DNA of 64,000 bases from Stutzerimonas stutzeri (lineage in GTDB: Bacteria; Pseudomonadota; Gammaproteobacteria; Pseudomonadales; Pseudomonadaceae). The notes under the pieces are model-generated. The model was not told where the DNA came from. It made no database searches and saw only the letters and a program-made list of their open reading frames with translations. The DNA lies in the NCBI RefSeq assembly GCF_002890915.1, contig NZ_POUT01000013.1, positions 1-64,000 on the forward strand, written 5' to 3'. The translations under genes and the position numbers were made by a program. Below, one piece after another: positions 56,869-64,000 of this stretch (positions are counted from its first letter, which is position 1; each line of letters begins with the position of its first letter).

Positions 56869-58032
56869 TCAACCAAGCCCACGCATCGTACGCTGCAGCA
56901 ACGACAGCGCGGCATAGGCCAGCACCCCCAGCGTCGCCGATAGCCACAGCGCGGCGACGCCGAAATCCTCGATCAGCACGGCGAACACGAACGGCGACAA
57001 CGCCTGGGCGAAACGCGCCGGGACCATCAACAATCCCTGGCGCAGGCCATAGCCCTGCGCTCCGAAGATCGCCAGCGGCAAGGTGCCCTTGGCAATGGTG
57101 AGGATGCCATTGCCGCCACCATGCAGCAGCGCGAACACGGTGGTGGCGGGGGCGCCGACCAGCATCACGCCCACTGCCCCGAGGGGATGCGCGATGGTGG
57201 CCAGCCGCGCCGAGAACAGGGGATGGAAGCGTTGCAGCAGGACGAACTCCAGGCAGCGCGCGCCCACCTGGGCCGGCCCCACCAGCGCCGCCACCCCGAT
57301 CGCCGCGGCAGCCGAAAGCCCGGACGCCTGCAACAACCGCGGCAGGTGCGCGGCCATCGCGGTGCTGGTGAACCAGGTGGCCGCGAAGACGAAGGCCAGC
57401 AGGCCCATGGTCAGCCCGGCCCGGGAGTTTTCCTCGTCCGGGGGCCTGCCGGTGGACGCGAGGATGGGCTGGACACCCACCGGAAGCATCAGCCGGTTGA
57501 ACGGCAAGCCGAGGAACACATGCATCGCGGCCCAGGCCAGGCAGGTCGCGCGCCAGCCGTAGTGTGCCTCCAGCCAGCCGCTGATCGGCCAGCAGACGGT
57601 GCTGGCGAAGCCCGCGAGCAGCGTGATGCCGGTGATCGCGCCGCGCGCATCGCGGCCATAGATGCCGGCCAGGGTCGCGAACGCCGCCTCGTACAACCCC
57701 AGCGCCATGCCGATGCCGATCACCAGCCAGCCGAGCCAGAGCATCGACGGGCCGCTCGCCAGGCCCAGCGTGGCCAAACCGACCGCGAAGACGATACTGG
57801 AAAGCGCCAGCACATCGCGGCCGCCGTGGTGGTCGATGCGCTTTCCGCAGAGCGGCCCGAGCATGGCGGTGACGATCAATGCCAGGGAGAACGCGGCGAA
57901 GACATTGCCACTGCTGATGCCGAGGTCGCGTGCCATCGGCTCGGCAAGAATCGCCGGCAGGTAATAGGTCGAACCCCAGGCCAGGGTCTGGGCGGTACCG
58001 AGCGCAAGGATGATACGCAAGCGTGGCGCCAT
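56869..58032 (-). CDS. MFS transporter
   Basis: The 387-residue inner-membrane protein has about twelve hydrophobic segments and the loop motif GPLCGKRIDHHGGRDVL between helices 2 and 3, typical of the major facilitator superfamily. No antibiotic or sugar subfamily can be named with confidence. ATG 58032 gives a sensible first helix; the frame stays open to 58086. It lies downstream of the TonB receptor pseudogene on the same strand and ends 9 nt from the convergent pentapeptide-repeat gene. Confidence 0.85.
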   Translation of the reverse strand: MAPRLRIILALGTAQTLAWGSTYYLPAILAEPMARDLGISSGNVFAAFSLALIVTAMLGPLCGKRIDHHGGRDVLALSSIVFAVGLATLGLASGPSMLWLGWLVIGIGMALGLYEAAFATLAGIYGRDARGAITGITLLAGFASTVCWPISGWLEAHYGWRATCLAWAAMHVFLGLPFNRLMLPVGVQPILASTGRPPDEENSRAGLTMGLLAFVFAATWFTSTAMAAHLPRLLQASGLSAAAAIGVAALVGPAQVGARCLEFVLLQRFHPLFSARLATIAHPLGAVGVMLVGAPATTVFALLHGGGNGILTIAKGTLPLAIFGAQGYGLRQGLLMVPARFAQALSPFVFAVLIEDFGVAALWLSATLGVLAYAALSLLQRTMRGLG

Positions 58033-58224
58033 GCTCTCAGCCTCTCTGGTCGGCTGCTGGCGCCATGCGGGCGCGAGGGGCTGCATGGATGCGGATCATT
58101 CGGACTCCTGTCGCTGCCGCCGGGGACGGCGGCCAAGCTCGCCAGCATACGCCATCCGTCGCGACGATCCTGCATCCAGCAGTCCATGCGCGGCGTGGTG
58201 CCGGGCATGGGCGTTTCCGCCGGC

Positions 58225-59237
58225 TTACAGCGCCCCCCAGCGATAGCGCACACCGACCCAGGCGGCACGCGGTGCGCCTGGGGCGATGAACTGTTCGTGG
58301 CGCCATTCGTCCGGGTCCGCCTCGAAGGCATGGCCAGCCCCCACGAAAGGGTTCTCGGCCAGGGCGCCACCGGTGGCGTAGCGCTTGTCGAACAGGTTGT
58401 CGACGCGACCGAACAGCGTCCAGTCGCGGGTGAAGCGGTAATCGGCCGTCAGGTTGACCACGGCGTACCCCGGCAGCTTGCCGCGGCCTTCGAACTCGTC
58501 GTTGGCCTGGTGACGGTTGTTCTCGTTGCCACGCACGTATTGCGCACAATAGGCCAGTACGCTGGTGCCGATGCGCAGCCGGTCGTTGGGATTCCAGTCC
58601 AGGCCGAGCTTGAGGTTGTGTTTCGACAGCCCCGGCAGATAGTCGCCGCTGGAAATGCGGATCTCGTCCTCCTGGCAACCGCCCTCGCCTTCGGTGCTGT
58701 TGTTCTCGGCGAGGATGCATGCCGAAGAACGGAAGGTCGCATGCAGATAGGTGTAGCTCACCTGCCAGTCGAACGGCCCCTGCTCGCCCGCCAGGCCCAG
58801 TTCGATGCCCTGGCTCCGGGTGCGGCCGAAGTTGCTGAAGTAGCCCTTGCTGCCGCCCGTACCGACGAACAGCAGGTCGTCATGGTTGATGCTGCGAAAA
58901 GCCGTGGCGTTCCAGCGCGTGCCGCCGGCCAGTTCGCCGCGCAGGCCGAATTCCAGCGTGCGGGTCACCACCTGTTCGAGAAAGGGATCGGCGGCCATGG
59001 CGTTGGTCAGGCTACAGGGGTTCGCCGGGTCGGCACAGCCCAGCTCGATCGGCGTCGGCGCCCGGTTGCCCTGGGAGAAGCCGCCGTGATACCGGGCAGC
59101 GGTGTCGTGGCGACCACCTCGGCGCTGCCGAGCTCGAGCGGCCCGGCGGCGTGAACGAAGCCAGGCAGGAGACTGGCGATGGCTAGGGAAAACAGCGTGC
59201 GCGGGGGCATTCCGCTGCGACGGAGCTGATACGGCAT
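58225..59237 (-). pseudogene. TonB-dependent receptor with out-of-frame internal deletion
   Basis: The first 50 codons from ATG 59237 encode a signal peptide (SLLPGFVHA) and the start of a receptor (LELGSAEVVATTPLPG). At about 59088-59094 the sequence jumps to the late barrel motif YHGGFSQGNRAPTPIELG in a different frame, which continues to a normal receptor C-terminus (FGRVDNLFDKRYATGGA, ending WVGVRYRWGAL at 58225). The plug and most of the barrel, probably 450 residues or more, are missing and the two parts are out of frame, so no functional receptor can be made. The receptor was probably linked to the quinoprotein system, since its promoter matches that of exaA. Confidence 0.85.
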
Positions 59238-59341
59238 GGGCGTTCCTTGTTCTTGTTGGCGAGTCGGGCCGGGCGATCCGCCAACAATCTGCGCGGGCCT
59301 CCGGCTCTGCGGCAGGATGCCTACTGGCAACCTGCCAGGAA

Positions 59342-59408
59342 CGATTATCGGAAGCCGCCGCAGGGCATCGACAGGGAAAATCTCCCGGCTCTGGCGGGAA
59401 AAATTCCC
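59342..59408 (-). promoter_or_regulatory. exaA-like activator promoter of the TonB receptor pseudogene
   Basis: On the minus strand GGGAATTTTTCCCG starts at 59408 and is followed by a CGGGAGATTTTCC segment, with CGATAATCG starting 58 bp further at 59350. About 30 of the first 40 positions match the exaA element in the same orientation and spacing. The 326-bp gap 59238-59563 holds nothing else clear. Confidence 0.65.
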
Positions 59409-59563
59409 GATCGCGCGGCGATTGGTCTTACTACCGGCGAGCCAGGACGGAGTAAGGCTTCGGGACGAAGGCAGCCAGTCGCTGCCCGCAGCCGCGCGCA
59501 GCAACCGCGGGCCGAACGGGGCCGTTGAACAAGGAAGGGGCCAGAACAGAACCGATCGGGGGC

Positions 59564-60217
59564 TCAGGCCAGCAGGCGTTCACCGACGCGCAGCAAGCCC
59601 TGGTCGATGGCCAGATGCACCAGCTCCGCCTGGGAACTGACCTCCAGCTTGCTTTTCAGCAGCGCCATATGGTTGGAGACGGTCTTGCTGCTGATGCACA
59701 AGCGCTCGGCGATCTCGCGGTTACCGATGCCGCGGGCGAGCATGATGAAGATCTCCATCTCGCGCGGGGTCATCTCGGCCAGCCGCCCCTTGATCGGCGA
59801 CTGCGAAGGCCGTTGGCAGGCCAGTTCGGTCGCCAGCGGCTGTTCGATGAAGGTCTGTCCGGCCAGCACCTTGCGCACCGCCTCGACCAGGACGTCCGGT
59901 GTGCAACGCTTGGTCAGGTAGCCGGATGCACCGGCATCCAGTGCCTGGCGGACCAGCGCCAGTTCGTCGTGCATGCTGAAGACCAGCACCGGCAGCAACG
60001 GCAACCGCTGGCGCAGGCGCCGGCAGGTTTCCAGCCCGCTGATGCCGGGCAGGCCCAGGTCGAGCACGACGAGGCTGGGAATCGTCTCCTGCACCTGCTG
60101 CAGCGCCAGCTCGCCGCTCGCCGCTTCGCTGACCACAACCTCGGGGAGCAATGCCCTGAGCAGGCTGGCATAGCCCTGACGCACCACCGCATGGTCGTCC
60201 ACCAGCAGGATCTTCAT
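59564..60217 (-). CDS. NarL/LuxR-family response regulator
   Basis: The 217-residue protein has a receiver domain (Asp7, Asp8, phospho-acceptor Asp53 in VVLDLGLPG, Lys103) and a C-terminal LuxR helix-turn-helix (MTPREMEIFIMLARGIGNREIAERLCISSKTVSNH). It is probably the activator for the quinoprotein genes, partnered by the histidine kinase whose stop it overlaps by 4 nt. Similar pairs control PQQ alcohol dehydrogenases in other pseudomonads. It is not the AgmR/ErbR sequence that I recall, so no symbol is given. Confidence 0.9.
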   Translation of the reverse strand: MKILLVDDHAVVRQGYASLLRALLPEVVVSEAASGELALQQVQETIPSLVVLDLGLPGISGLETCRRLRQRLPLLPVLVFSMHDELALVRQALDAGASGYLTKRCTPDVLVEAVRKVLAGQTFIEQPLATELACQRPSQSPIKGRLAEMTPREMEIFIMLARGIGNREIAERLCISSKTVSNHMALLKSKLEVSSQAELVHLAIDQGLLRVGERLLA

Positions 60218-61479
60218 GATGTCGCTCCTTCCACAGGCAGCTTGAGATAAAGCGCCCAGCCTGCGCCCGGGCGATGCCGCAGGCGCAACCGGGCACCGAG
60301 ACAGCGCGCATGCTCGCCCATCGAGCGCAGGCCGACGCCCGCCCGCTCGGGAGGCTGGCCATGGCCGTCGTCGCGAAGCAGCAGGCGCAGCCCGTTGCGG
60401 CCGCCACGCAGGTGCAGCTTCACGCGGCTGGCCCGCGCATGCCGCGCCACGTTGGTCAGCGCCTCCTGCACCATGCGGTACAGATGCAGCTTGGCCTCCA
60501 TCGGCAGCGCGGGGATCGGCCCCTGCAGCTGGAGCTGGCATTCGATGCCCTGTGCGCTCTGCCATTGCTCGGCGAGCTGGCCGAGCGCTTCCTCCAGCCG
60601 CAGGTGATCGAGCATCACCGGATAGAGATCGCGCACCAGGGTGCGAAAGCCGTTCTGCAGGTCGAGGCTGTGCTGCTCGAGATACGCAGCGGTTTCACGC
60701 ACGGCGTCCGGCTTGTCGGCCTGGACCCGCAGAAGGCAGGCCCGCGCGCGAATGCCGGCAAGGTACTGGCCGAGATCGTCATGCAGCGCCTGCGCCAGCC
60801 GGGTGCGCTCGCGCTCCTGCAGGGCGAGCAGCGCCTGGGTCAGGCGGTCGTTGTCTGCCCGTGCATCCTCGAGCGCCGCGGCCATGAGGTTGAAGCGCTC
60901 GGCCAGCTGGCGGGCTTCCGCGAAGCGGTGAGGCGGCAGCCGGGTGTCGAGCCGGCCGGCGGCGATGCGCACCAGCGCGGCGAGCAGTTCGCGCAGTACG
61001 CGCATGCCCGGGCGCACCGCCCAGCGGATCGCCAACAGGCTGAGCAGTAGCGCCAGCGCGAACAGCGCCAGCAGTTGCAACAGCGAATCCCTCACCTCGT
61101 CGACTTCGTCGACCGGATCGACGCTGATATGCAGGCGCTGGCCGTCCGCCAGCTGCAGCACCCTGGGCGCGGCCTGCTCCATCGGATACAGCCAGGCGGC
61201 GAGCCAGTCGCCGGAGGCCGTCGCGGTGCCGGCCGTTGCTGGCTCCCCGGCCTTCGACCAGCGCACGCGCACGTGCCTCAGGCTATCGGTGAGCTCAGGC
61301 CGCAGCGAGCCGGGGGCGCGCTCGGCCATTTCACCCAGGTATTCGGCGACGGTGGCCGCCGCGCTCAGCTCACGCCGCACGTCGTGGCTGGCCTGGCGCA
61401 ACAACACCGCCAGGCAGACTGCCGCCACCAGGACGAAGAACAGCGTGACCAGCAGATTGATGCGCCAGAGTGCGGACAT
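60214..61479 (-). CDS. NarX/HisKA_3-type membrane sensor histidine kinase
   Basis: The 421-residue protein has transmembrane helices at about 7-28 and 133-153 enclosing a periplasmic sensor of about 105 residues, and a HAMP-like region (PGMRVLRELLAALVRIAAGRLDTRL). A HisKA_3 dimerisation helix carries phospho-acceptor His233 (ALHDDLGQYLAGIRA), and the HATPase has an N box in VQEALTNVARHA and a G box in LLRDDGHGQ. The periplasmic sensor could detect alcohol, PQQ enzyme activity or a metal. It lies between the cupredoxin-like gene (upstream) and the response regulator. Confidence 0.9.
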   Translation of the reverse strand: MSALWRINLLVTLFFVLVAAVCLAVLLRQASHDVRRELSAAATVAEYLGEMAERAPGSLRPELTDSLRHVRVRWSKAGEPATAGTATASGDWLAAWLYPMEQAAPRVLQLADGQRLHISVDPVDEVDEVRDSLLQLLALFALALLLSLLAIRWAVRPGMRVLRELLAALVRIAAGRLDTRLPPHRFAEARQLAERFNLMAAALEDARADNDRLTQALLALQERERTRLAQALHDDLGQYLAGIRARACLLRVQADKPDAVRETAAYLEQHSLDLQNGFRTLVRDLYPVMLDHLRLEEALGQLAEQWQSAQGIECQLQLQGPIPALPMEAKLHLYRMVQEALTNVARHARASRVKLHLRGGRNGLRLLLRDDGHGQPPERAGVGLRSMGEHARCLGARLRLRHRPGAGWALYLKLPVEGATS

Positions 61480-61501
61480 GCCGGAACCTCGGAAGCGGGA
61501 T

Positions 61502-61939
61502 TCAGTTCACCACGAAGCGGCCTTCCATGCCCTTGTTCTGCAGCCCCTTGCAGTAGAACGGGTAGCTGCCCGGCTTGATCGGCAGGAAGAAGATCTCCGC
61601 CTCGCCGGCCTCCTCGAACTCCAGCTCGACCAGGGTGATGGCCTTGATCTCCACGCCGCCAGCCTCGACCTTGCGCAGGAAGATCGCCTGGGCGAACTCG
61701 GGCGCCTGGAAAGCACACTCCTTTTGCCCATCGGAACTGATCTTGAGCTGGTAGGCGACGCCGGTTTCCAGCGGGTACTCCTTCTGCGAGACCGCGTAGT
61801 CGCTCTCCTCGGAGCCGAACGCGAGGTCCGGCAGCGCCTGGGTGCGACGCGTCAGGTCGCCGGCGGCATGGCCCTGATCGAAACCGACCAGGCTGACGAT
61901 GAACAGCAGGTTGAGCAGCAGGACTTTGCAGGTGGGCAT
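61502..61939 (-). CDS. Exported cupredoxin-like protein lacking copper-binding histidines
   Basis: The 145-residue protein has a signal peptide (about 1-25) and a cupredoxin-like beta fold. Its C-terminal loop reads FYCKGLQNKGMEGRF, where a type-1 copper protein would have Cys-x-x-x-x-His-x-x-x-x-Met. Cys130 and Met138 are kept but the His is absent, and the N-terminal His position is also lost. No histidine occurs anywhere after the signal peptide. Cys75 and Cys130 could form a disulfide. It begins the operon with the sensor kinase and response regulator. Confidence 0.75.
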   Translation of the reverse strand: MPTCKVLLLNLLFIVSLVGFDQGHAAGDLTRRTQALPDLAFGSEESDYAVSQKEYPLETGVAYQLKISSDGQKECAFQAPEFAQAIFLRKVEAGGVEIKAITLVELEFEEAGEAEIFFLPIKPGSYPFYCKGLQNKGMEGRFVVN

Positions 61940-62011
61940 GGGACGGCCTCGTTATTGTTATCGGACGGCTACATGCTAGGGGCAGGCGCCGGCTGCGGGC
62001 CTACTACCTTG

Positions 62012-62029
62012 GTACCGTCGGAGCGGTAC
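62012..62029. promoter_or_regulatory. Inverted repeat in the divergent promoter of the sensor operon and binding-protein gene
   Basis: GTACCG (62012-62017) and CGGTAC (62024-62029) form a perfect inverted repeat with a six-base spacer in the 155-bp divergent gap 61940-62094. CTACTACCTTG lies directly upstream. It is a plausible regulator site. Confidence 0.45.
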
Positions 62030-62094
62030 TTTCTGCATATTCCCCCACCTCCTGGCGATTCCTATGCTGGGGCCACCCTCATATGGAGTTGCCC

Positions 62095-63282
62095 ATGCGC
62101 CTGCTCACGATCCACGCCGCCGTCTGCCTGGCCGCCCTGGTCTGCCCCGTCACGTTCGCCGAGGCGGCCAGCCAGCCATTGACGGTCCGCATCGGCTACC
62201 TCGGCTACCGTCCCGACCCCGGGCCGCTGCTATCCAATGTCATTCCCGAACCGGAGGATGCCGGCCTGCGCGGCGCCGAACTGGCCGTGGTCGACAGCAA
62301 CAGCACGGGACGCTTCCTCAAGCACCGCTACGAACTCGAGGCCGCCACCGGCGAAACGCCGGAAGACCTGCTGGTACAAGCCGCACAACTGCATGCCGAC
62401 GGCCTGCGCCTGTTCGTGGTGAATGCACCCGCCAACACCCTGCGCCAGCTCGCCGAGGCCCTGCCGGACAGCCTGCTGCTCAACTCCGGCAGTGCCGACG
62501 ATGCGTTGCGCAGCCAGAACTGCCTGGCCAACGTGCTACACACCCTGCCCAGCCGCAGCATGCTCGCCGATGCGCTCGGCCAGTTCCTCGCCGTACGTCG
62601 CTGGAACCGCTGGCTGCTGATCGTCGGCCCGACCGCCGAGGACCAGGCCTACGCCGACGCACTGCGCCGCGCGGCCAAGCGTTTCGGCCACCGGATCGTC
62701 ACGGAAAAGCCTTGGAGCTTCGATAACGACCAGCGCCGCAGCGCCCAGGCCGAGATGCCGCTGTTCACCCAGGCGGACGAGTACGACGTGGTACTGGTGG
62801 CCGACGAACGTGGCGACTTCGGCGAGTACGTCCCCTATCACACCTGGCTGCCACGCCCCGTCGCCGGCACCCAGGGGCTGACCCCGACCGGTTGGCACAA
62901 GACGGTGGAGACCTACGGCGCCGCGCAGCTGCAAAAGCGCTTCGAAGCCCATGCCGGGCGCTGGATGAACGATCGCGACTTCGCCGCCTGGCTGGCCGTA
63001 CGCAGCCTCGCCGCCGCCGTCACCAAACTGCGCGCCGACGATGCCACGGCGATTCGCGCGCTGTCGTTGAGCGACGCGCTGCCGCTGGACGGCTTCAAGG
63101 GGCGCAAGCTGAGCTTTCGCCAATGGAACGGCCAACTGCGCCAGCCGATCCCGCTGGTCCATCCGCGGGCACTGGTTTCCAACTCGCCCCAGGAAGGTTT
63201 CCTGCACCCCACCAGCGAACTGGACACCCTGGGCTTCGATGCAGCGGAAAGCCGCTGCCGCCTTGACCAGAAGGAGTTTTGA
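62095..63282 (+). CDS. Quinoprotein-associated ABC transporter substrate-binding protein
   Basis: The 395-residue protein has a signal peptide (about 1-24) and the type I periplasmic-binding fold of branched-chain amino-acid binders: VRIGYLGYRPDPGP start, GLRLFVVNAPANTL, NCLANVLHTLPSRSMLADAL and WLLIVGPTAEDQAYADALRR. It matches the binding-protein class found with PQQ-dependent alcohol oxidation; the ABC components probably lie beyond 64 kb. ATG 62095 has GGAG seven bases upstream; ATG 62083 would leave no ribosome site. Confidence 0.82.
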   Translation: MRLLTIHAAVCLAALVCPVTFAEAASQPLTVRIGYLGYRPDPGPLLSNVIPEPEDAGLRGAELAVVDSNSTGRFLKHRYELEAATGETPEDLLVQAAQLHADGLRLFVVNAPANTLRQLAEALPDSLLLNSGSADDALRSQNCLANVLHTLPSRSMLADALGQFLAVRRWNRWLLIVGPTAEDQAYADALRRAAKRFGHRIVTEKPWSFDNDQRRSAQAEMPLFTQADEYDVVLVADERGDFGEYVPYHTWLPRPVAGTQGLTPTGWHKTVETYGAAQLQKRFEAHAGRWMNDRDFAAWLAVRSLAAAVTKLRADDATAIRALSLSDALPLDGFKGRKLSFRQWNGQLRQPIPLVHPRALVSNSPQEGFLHPTSELDTLGFDAAESRCRLDQKEF

Positions 63283-63284
63283 GC

Positions 63285-63761
63285 ATGCGATGCGCACTGC
63301 TTGTGTTGGCCTTGGGTGCCCGCTTGGCATCTGCCGAAACCAGCGATTTGAGTTACGAGACCTACGTCGACAGCGATAAGCGCATCAAGTGCCTCTACGG
63401 CTACGCGGCCGAAAAGACAGGGGACCACGCATCCGCCAGGAGGATCTTTGAAGACTGCATCGAGCGCTGGAACGATGTGTACTCGATGATCTGGCTTGCT
63501 CAGATGTACGAATCGGGCGCCGGCGTGGCCGTCGACCAGGCGAAAGCTGCGGCCCTCATGAAACGAGGTGCGGAGCAGCCGGACGATGCCAGCTACGTCG
63601 ACCTTGCACGTTATCACTGGGGCGTGGCGCTGGCCGAAGGCCGCGGTGTCGAAACCGATCGCGCGGCCGCGCGCAGTTGGTTGCAGCGCGCGGCCGCCGG
63701 AGGCCAGCAGGACGCCGATGAATACTTGCAGCAGCTGGATGACAGCCGCGCCACACAATAA
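63285..63761 (+). CDS. Exported Sel1-repeat protein
   Basis: The 158-residue protein has a signal peptide (about 1-17, RLASA) and three tetratricopeptide-like Sel1 repeats, the clearest being WLAQMYESGAGVAVDQAKAA and YHWGVALAEGRGVETDRAAA. Such repeats mediate protein-protein contact; the partner is unknown. AAGGAG at 63271 is eight bases before ATG 63285, better than an upstream TTG. It follows the binding-protein gene by two bases and is in its operon. Confidence 0.8.
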   Translation: MRCALLVLALGARLASAETSDLSYETYVDSDKRIKCLYGYAAEKTGDHASARRIFEDCIERWNDVYSMIWLAQMYESGAGVAVDQAKAAALMKRGAEQPDDASYVDLARYHWGVALAEGRGVETDRAAARSWLQRAAAGGQQDADEYLQQLDDSRATQ

Positions 63762-63779
63762 CGACAAGAGAGCCCGACC

Positions 63780-64000
63780 ATGCCCCGAACCCTGCTAGCC
63801 ACCGCCATTGCCTGCGCCCTGACCTGTTCCGCCGGCGCCGCCACGGCCGCTACCGCCTATGTCTCCAACGAAAAGGACGACAGCATCAGCGTGATCGACC
63901 TGGAGCGCATGGAAACGGTCGAGACGCTGGAAGTCGGCATGCGCCCGCGTGGCCTGACGCTGTCCCGTGACCACAAGCTGCTCTATATCTGCGCCAGCGA
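63780..64000 (+). CDS. Exported YVTN beta-propeller protein, 5' part
   Basis: The first 73 codons show a signal peptide (about 1-22) and one YVTN-type blade (TAYVSNEKDDSISVIDLERM, then VGMRPRGLTLSRDHKLLYIC). Propeller proteins of this type accompany PQQ-dependent alcohol oxidation. The window ends inside the gene. It starts 18 nt after the Sel1 gene and continues the same operon. Confidence 0.8.
   Translation, partial: MPRTLLATAIACALTCSAGAATAATAYVSNEKDDSISVIDLERMETVETLEVGMRPRGLTLSRDHKLLYICAS

Noticed and set aside
53919..57101. Very long open frame (about 1060 codons) overlapping exaA in another frame, and similar long antisense frames in mexF, malQ and treY
   Set aside because: They are GC-rich shadow frames of strongly recognisable genes, with low-complexity Arg/Gly/Ala composition and no ribosome site or domain.
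58225..58998. Intact short outer-membrane protein starting at ATG 58998
   Set aside because: The sequence is only the C-terminal third of a TonB receptor barrel without a signal peptide; its upstream barrel residues continue in frame to 59091.

Overview
The window is a high-GC chromosomal segment of a Pseudomonas-type gammaproteobacterium. The evidence is a complete mexS-mexT-mexEF-oprN efflux locus in the Pseudomonas order, a DUF1652 protein, GlgE/TreS-Pep2 and TreY/TreZ trehalose-glucan operons, LigD and Ku end-joining genes, an exaA/exaB ethanol-oxidation cluster, and REP-type palindromes between genes. The repeat families resemble those of the stutzeri branch, but the species cannot be fixed from the sequence alone. 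No tRNA, rRNA, CRISPR array, insertion sequence or phage gene was seen.

Layout. (1) 1-6.1 kb: stress genes: ligD (minus strand), a DUF1652 protein, a DUF892 ferritin-like protein, an MscS-type channel, an antitoxin remnant and a CinA amidohydrolase. (2) 6.1-17.2 kb: a tightly overlapping plus-strand operon glgA-treZ-malQ-treY-DUF2934-glgX, which builds alpha-glucan, turns it into trehalose and trims it. (3) 17.2-20.9 kb: a TetR-regulated HlyD/permease/ATPase exporter with a perfect operator palindrome. (4) 21-24.2 kb: an M23 peptidase, a DUF2218 protein, a DODA-type dioxygenase and a divergent LysR regulator. (5) 24.4-29.6 kb: an operon of zinc alcohol dehydrogenase, DUF72, YbhP-like, clsB and YbhN-like genes concerned with membrane phospholipid. 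(6) 29.8-37.4 kb: glgB, treS-pep2 and glgE on the minus strand, the GlgE pathway from trehalose back to branched glucan. (7) 37.8-40.8 kb: a 54-residue protein, then SDR-ku-polymerase-domain genes. (8) 40.9-49.3 kb: mexS, mexT and mexEF-oprN. (9) 49.5-50.5 kb: an orphan DctP followed by duplicated REP pairs. (10) 50.8-64 kb: a quinoprotein ethanol-oxidation island: zinc metallohydrolase, SoxYZ-like carrier, binding protein and cytochrome c550 diverging from exaA; a pentapeptide-repeat protein; an MFS transporter; a broken TonB receptor; a two-component system; a histidine-free cupredoxin-like protein; a second binding protein; a Sel1 protein; and the start of a beta-propeller protein.

The two glucan operons form a cycle. 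GlgA/TreY/TreZ make trehalose from glucan, while TreS-Pep2/GlgE/GlgB make branched glucan from trehalose. GlgX and MalQ rework the chains. glgC, glgP and otsAB are absent from the window. Several genes of the left 40 kb (ligD, DUF892, cinA, glgA, glgE) are preceded by sequences resembling the AlgU (sigma-22) stress promoter, which suggests one stress regulon for desiccation/osmotic protection and DNA end repair.

The points most worth following are in the quinoprotein island. The exaA promoter and the promoter of the TonB receptor share a roughly 40-bp element at exactly the same distance (58 bp) from an identical CGATAATCG box, yet that receptor has lost its plug and most of its barrel by an out-of-frame internal deletion. 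The same island encodes a cupredoxin-like protein without a single histidine after its signal peptide, so it cannot hold a normal type-1 copper.
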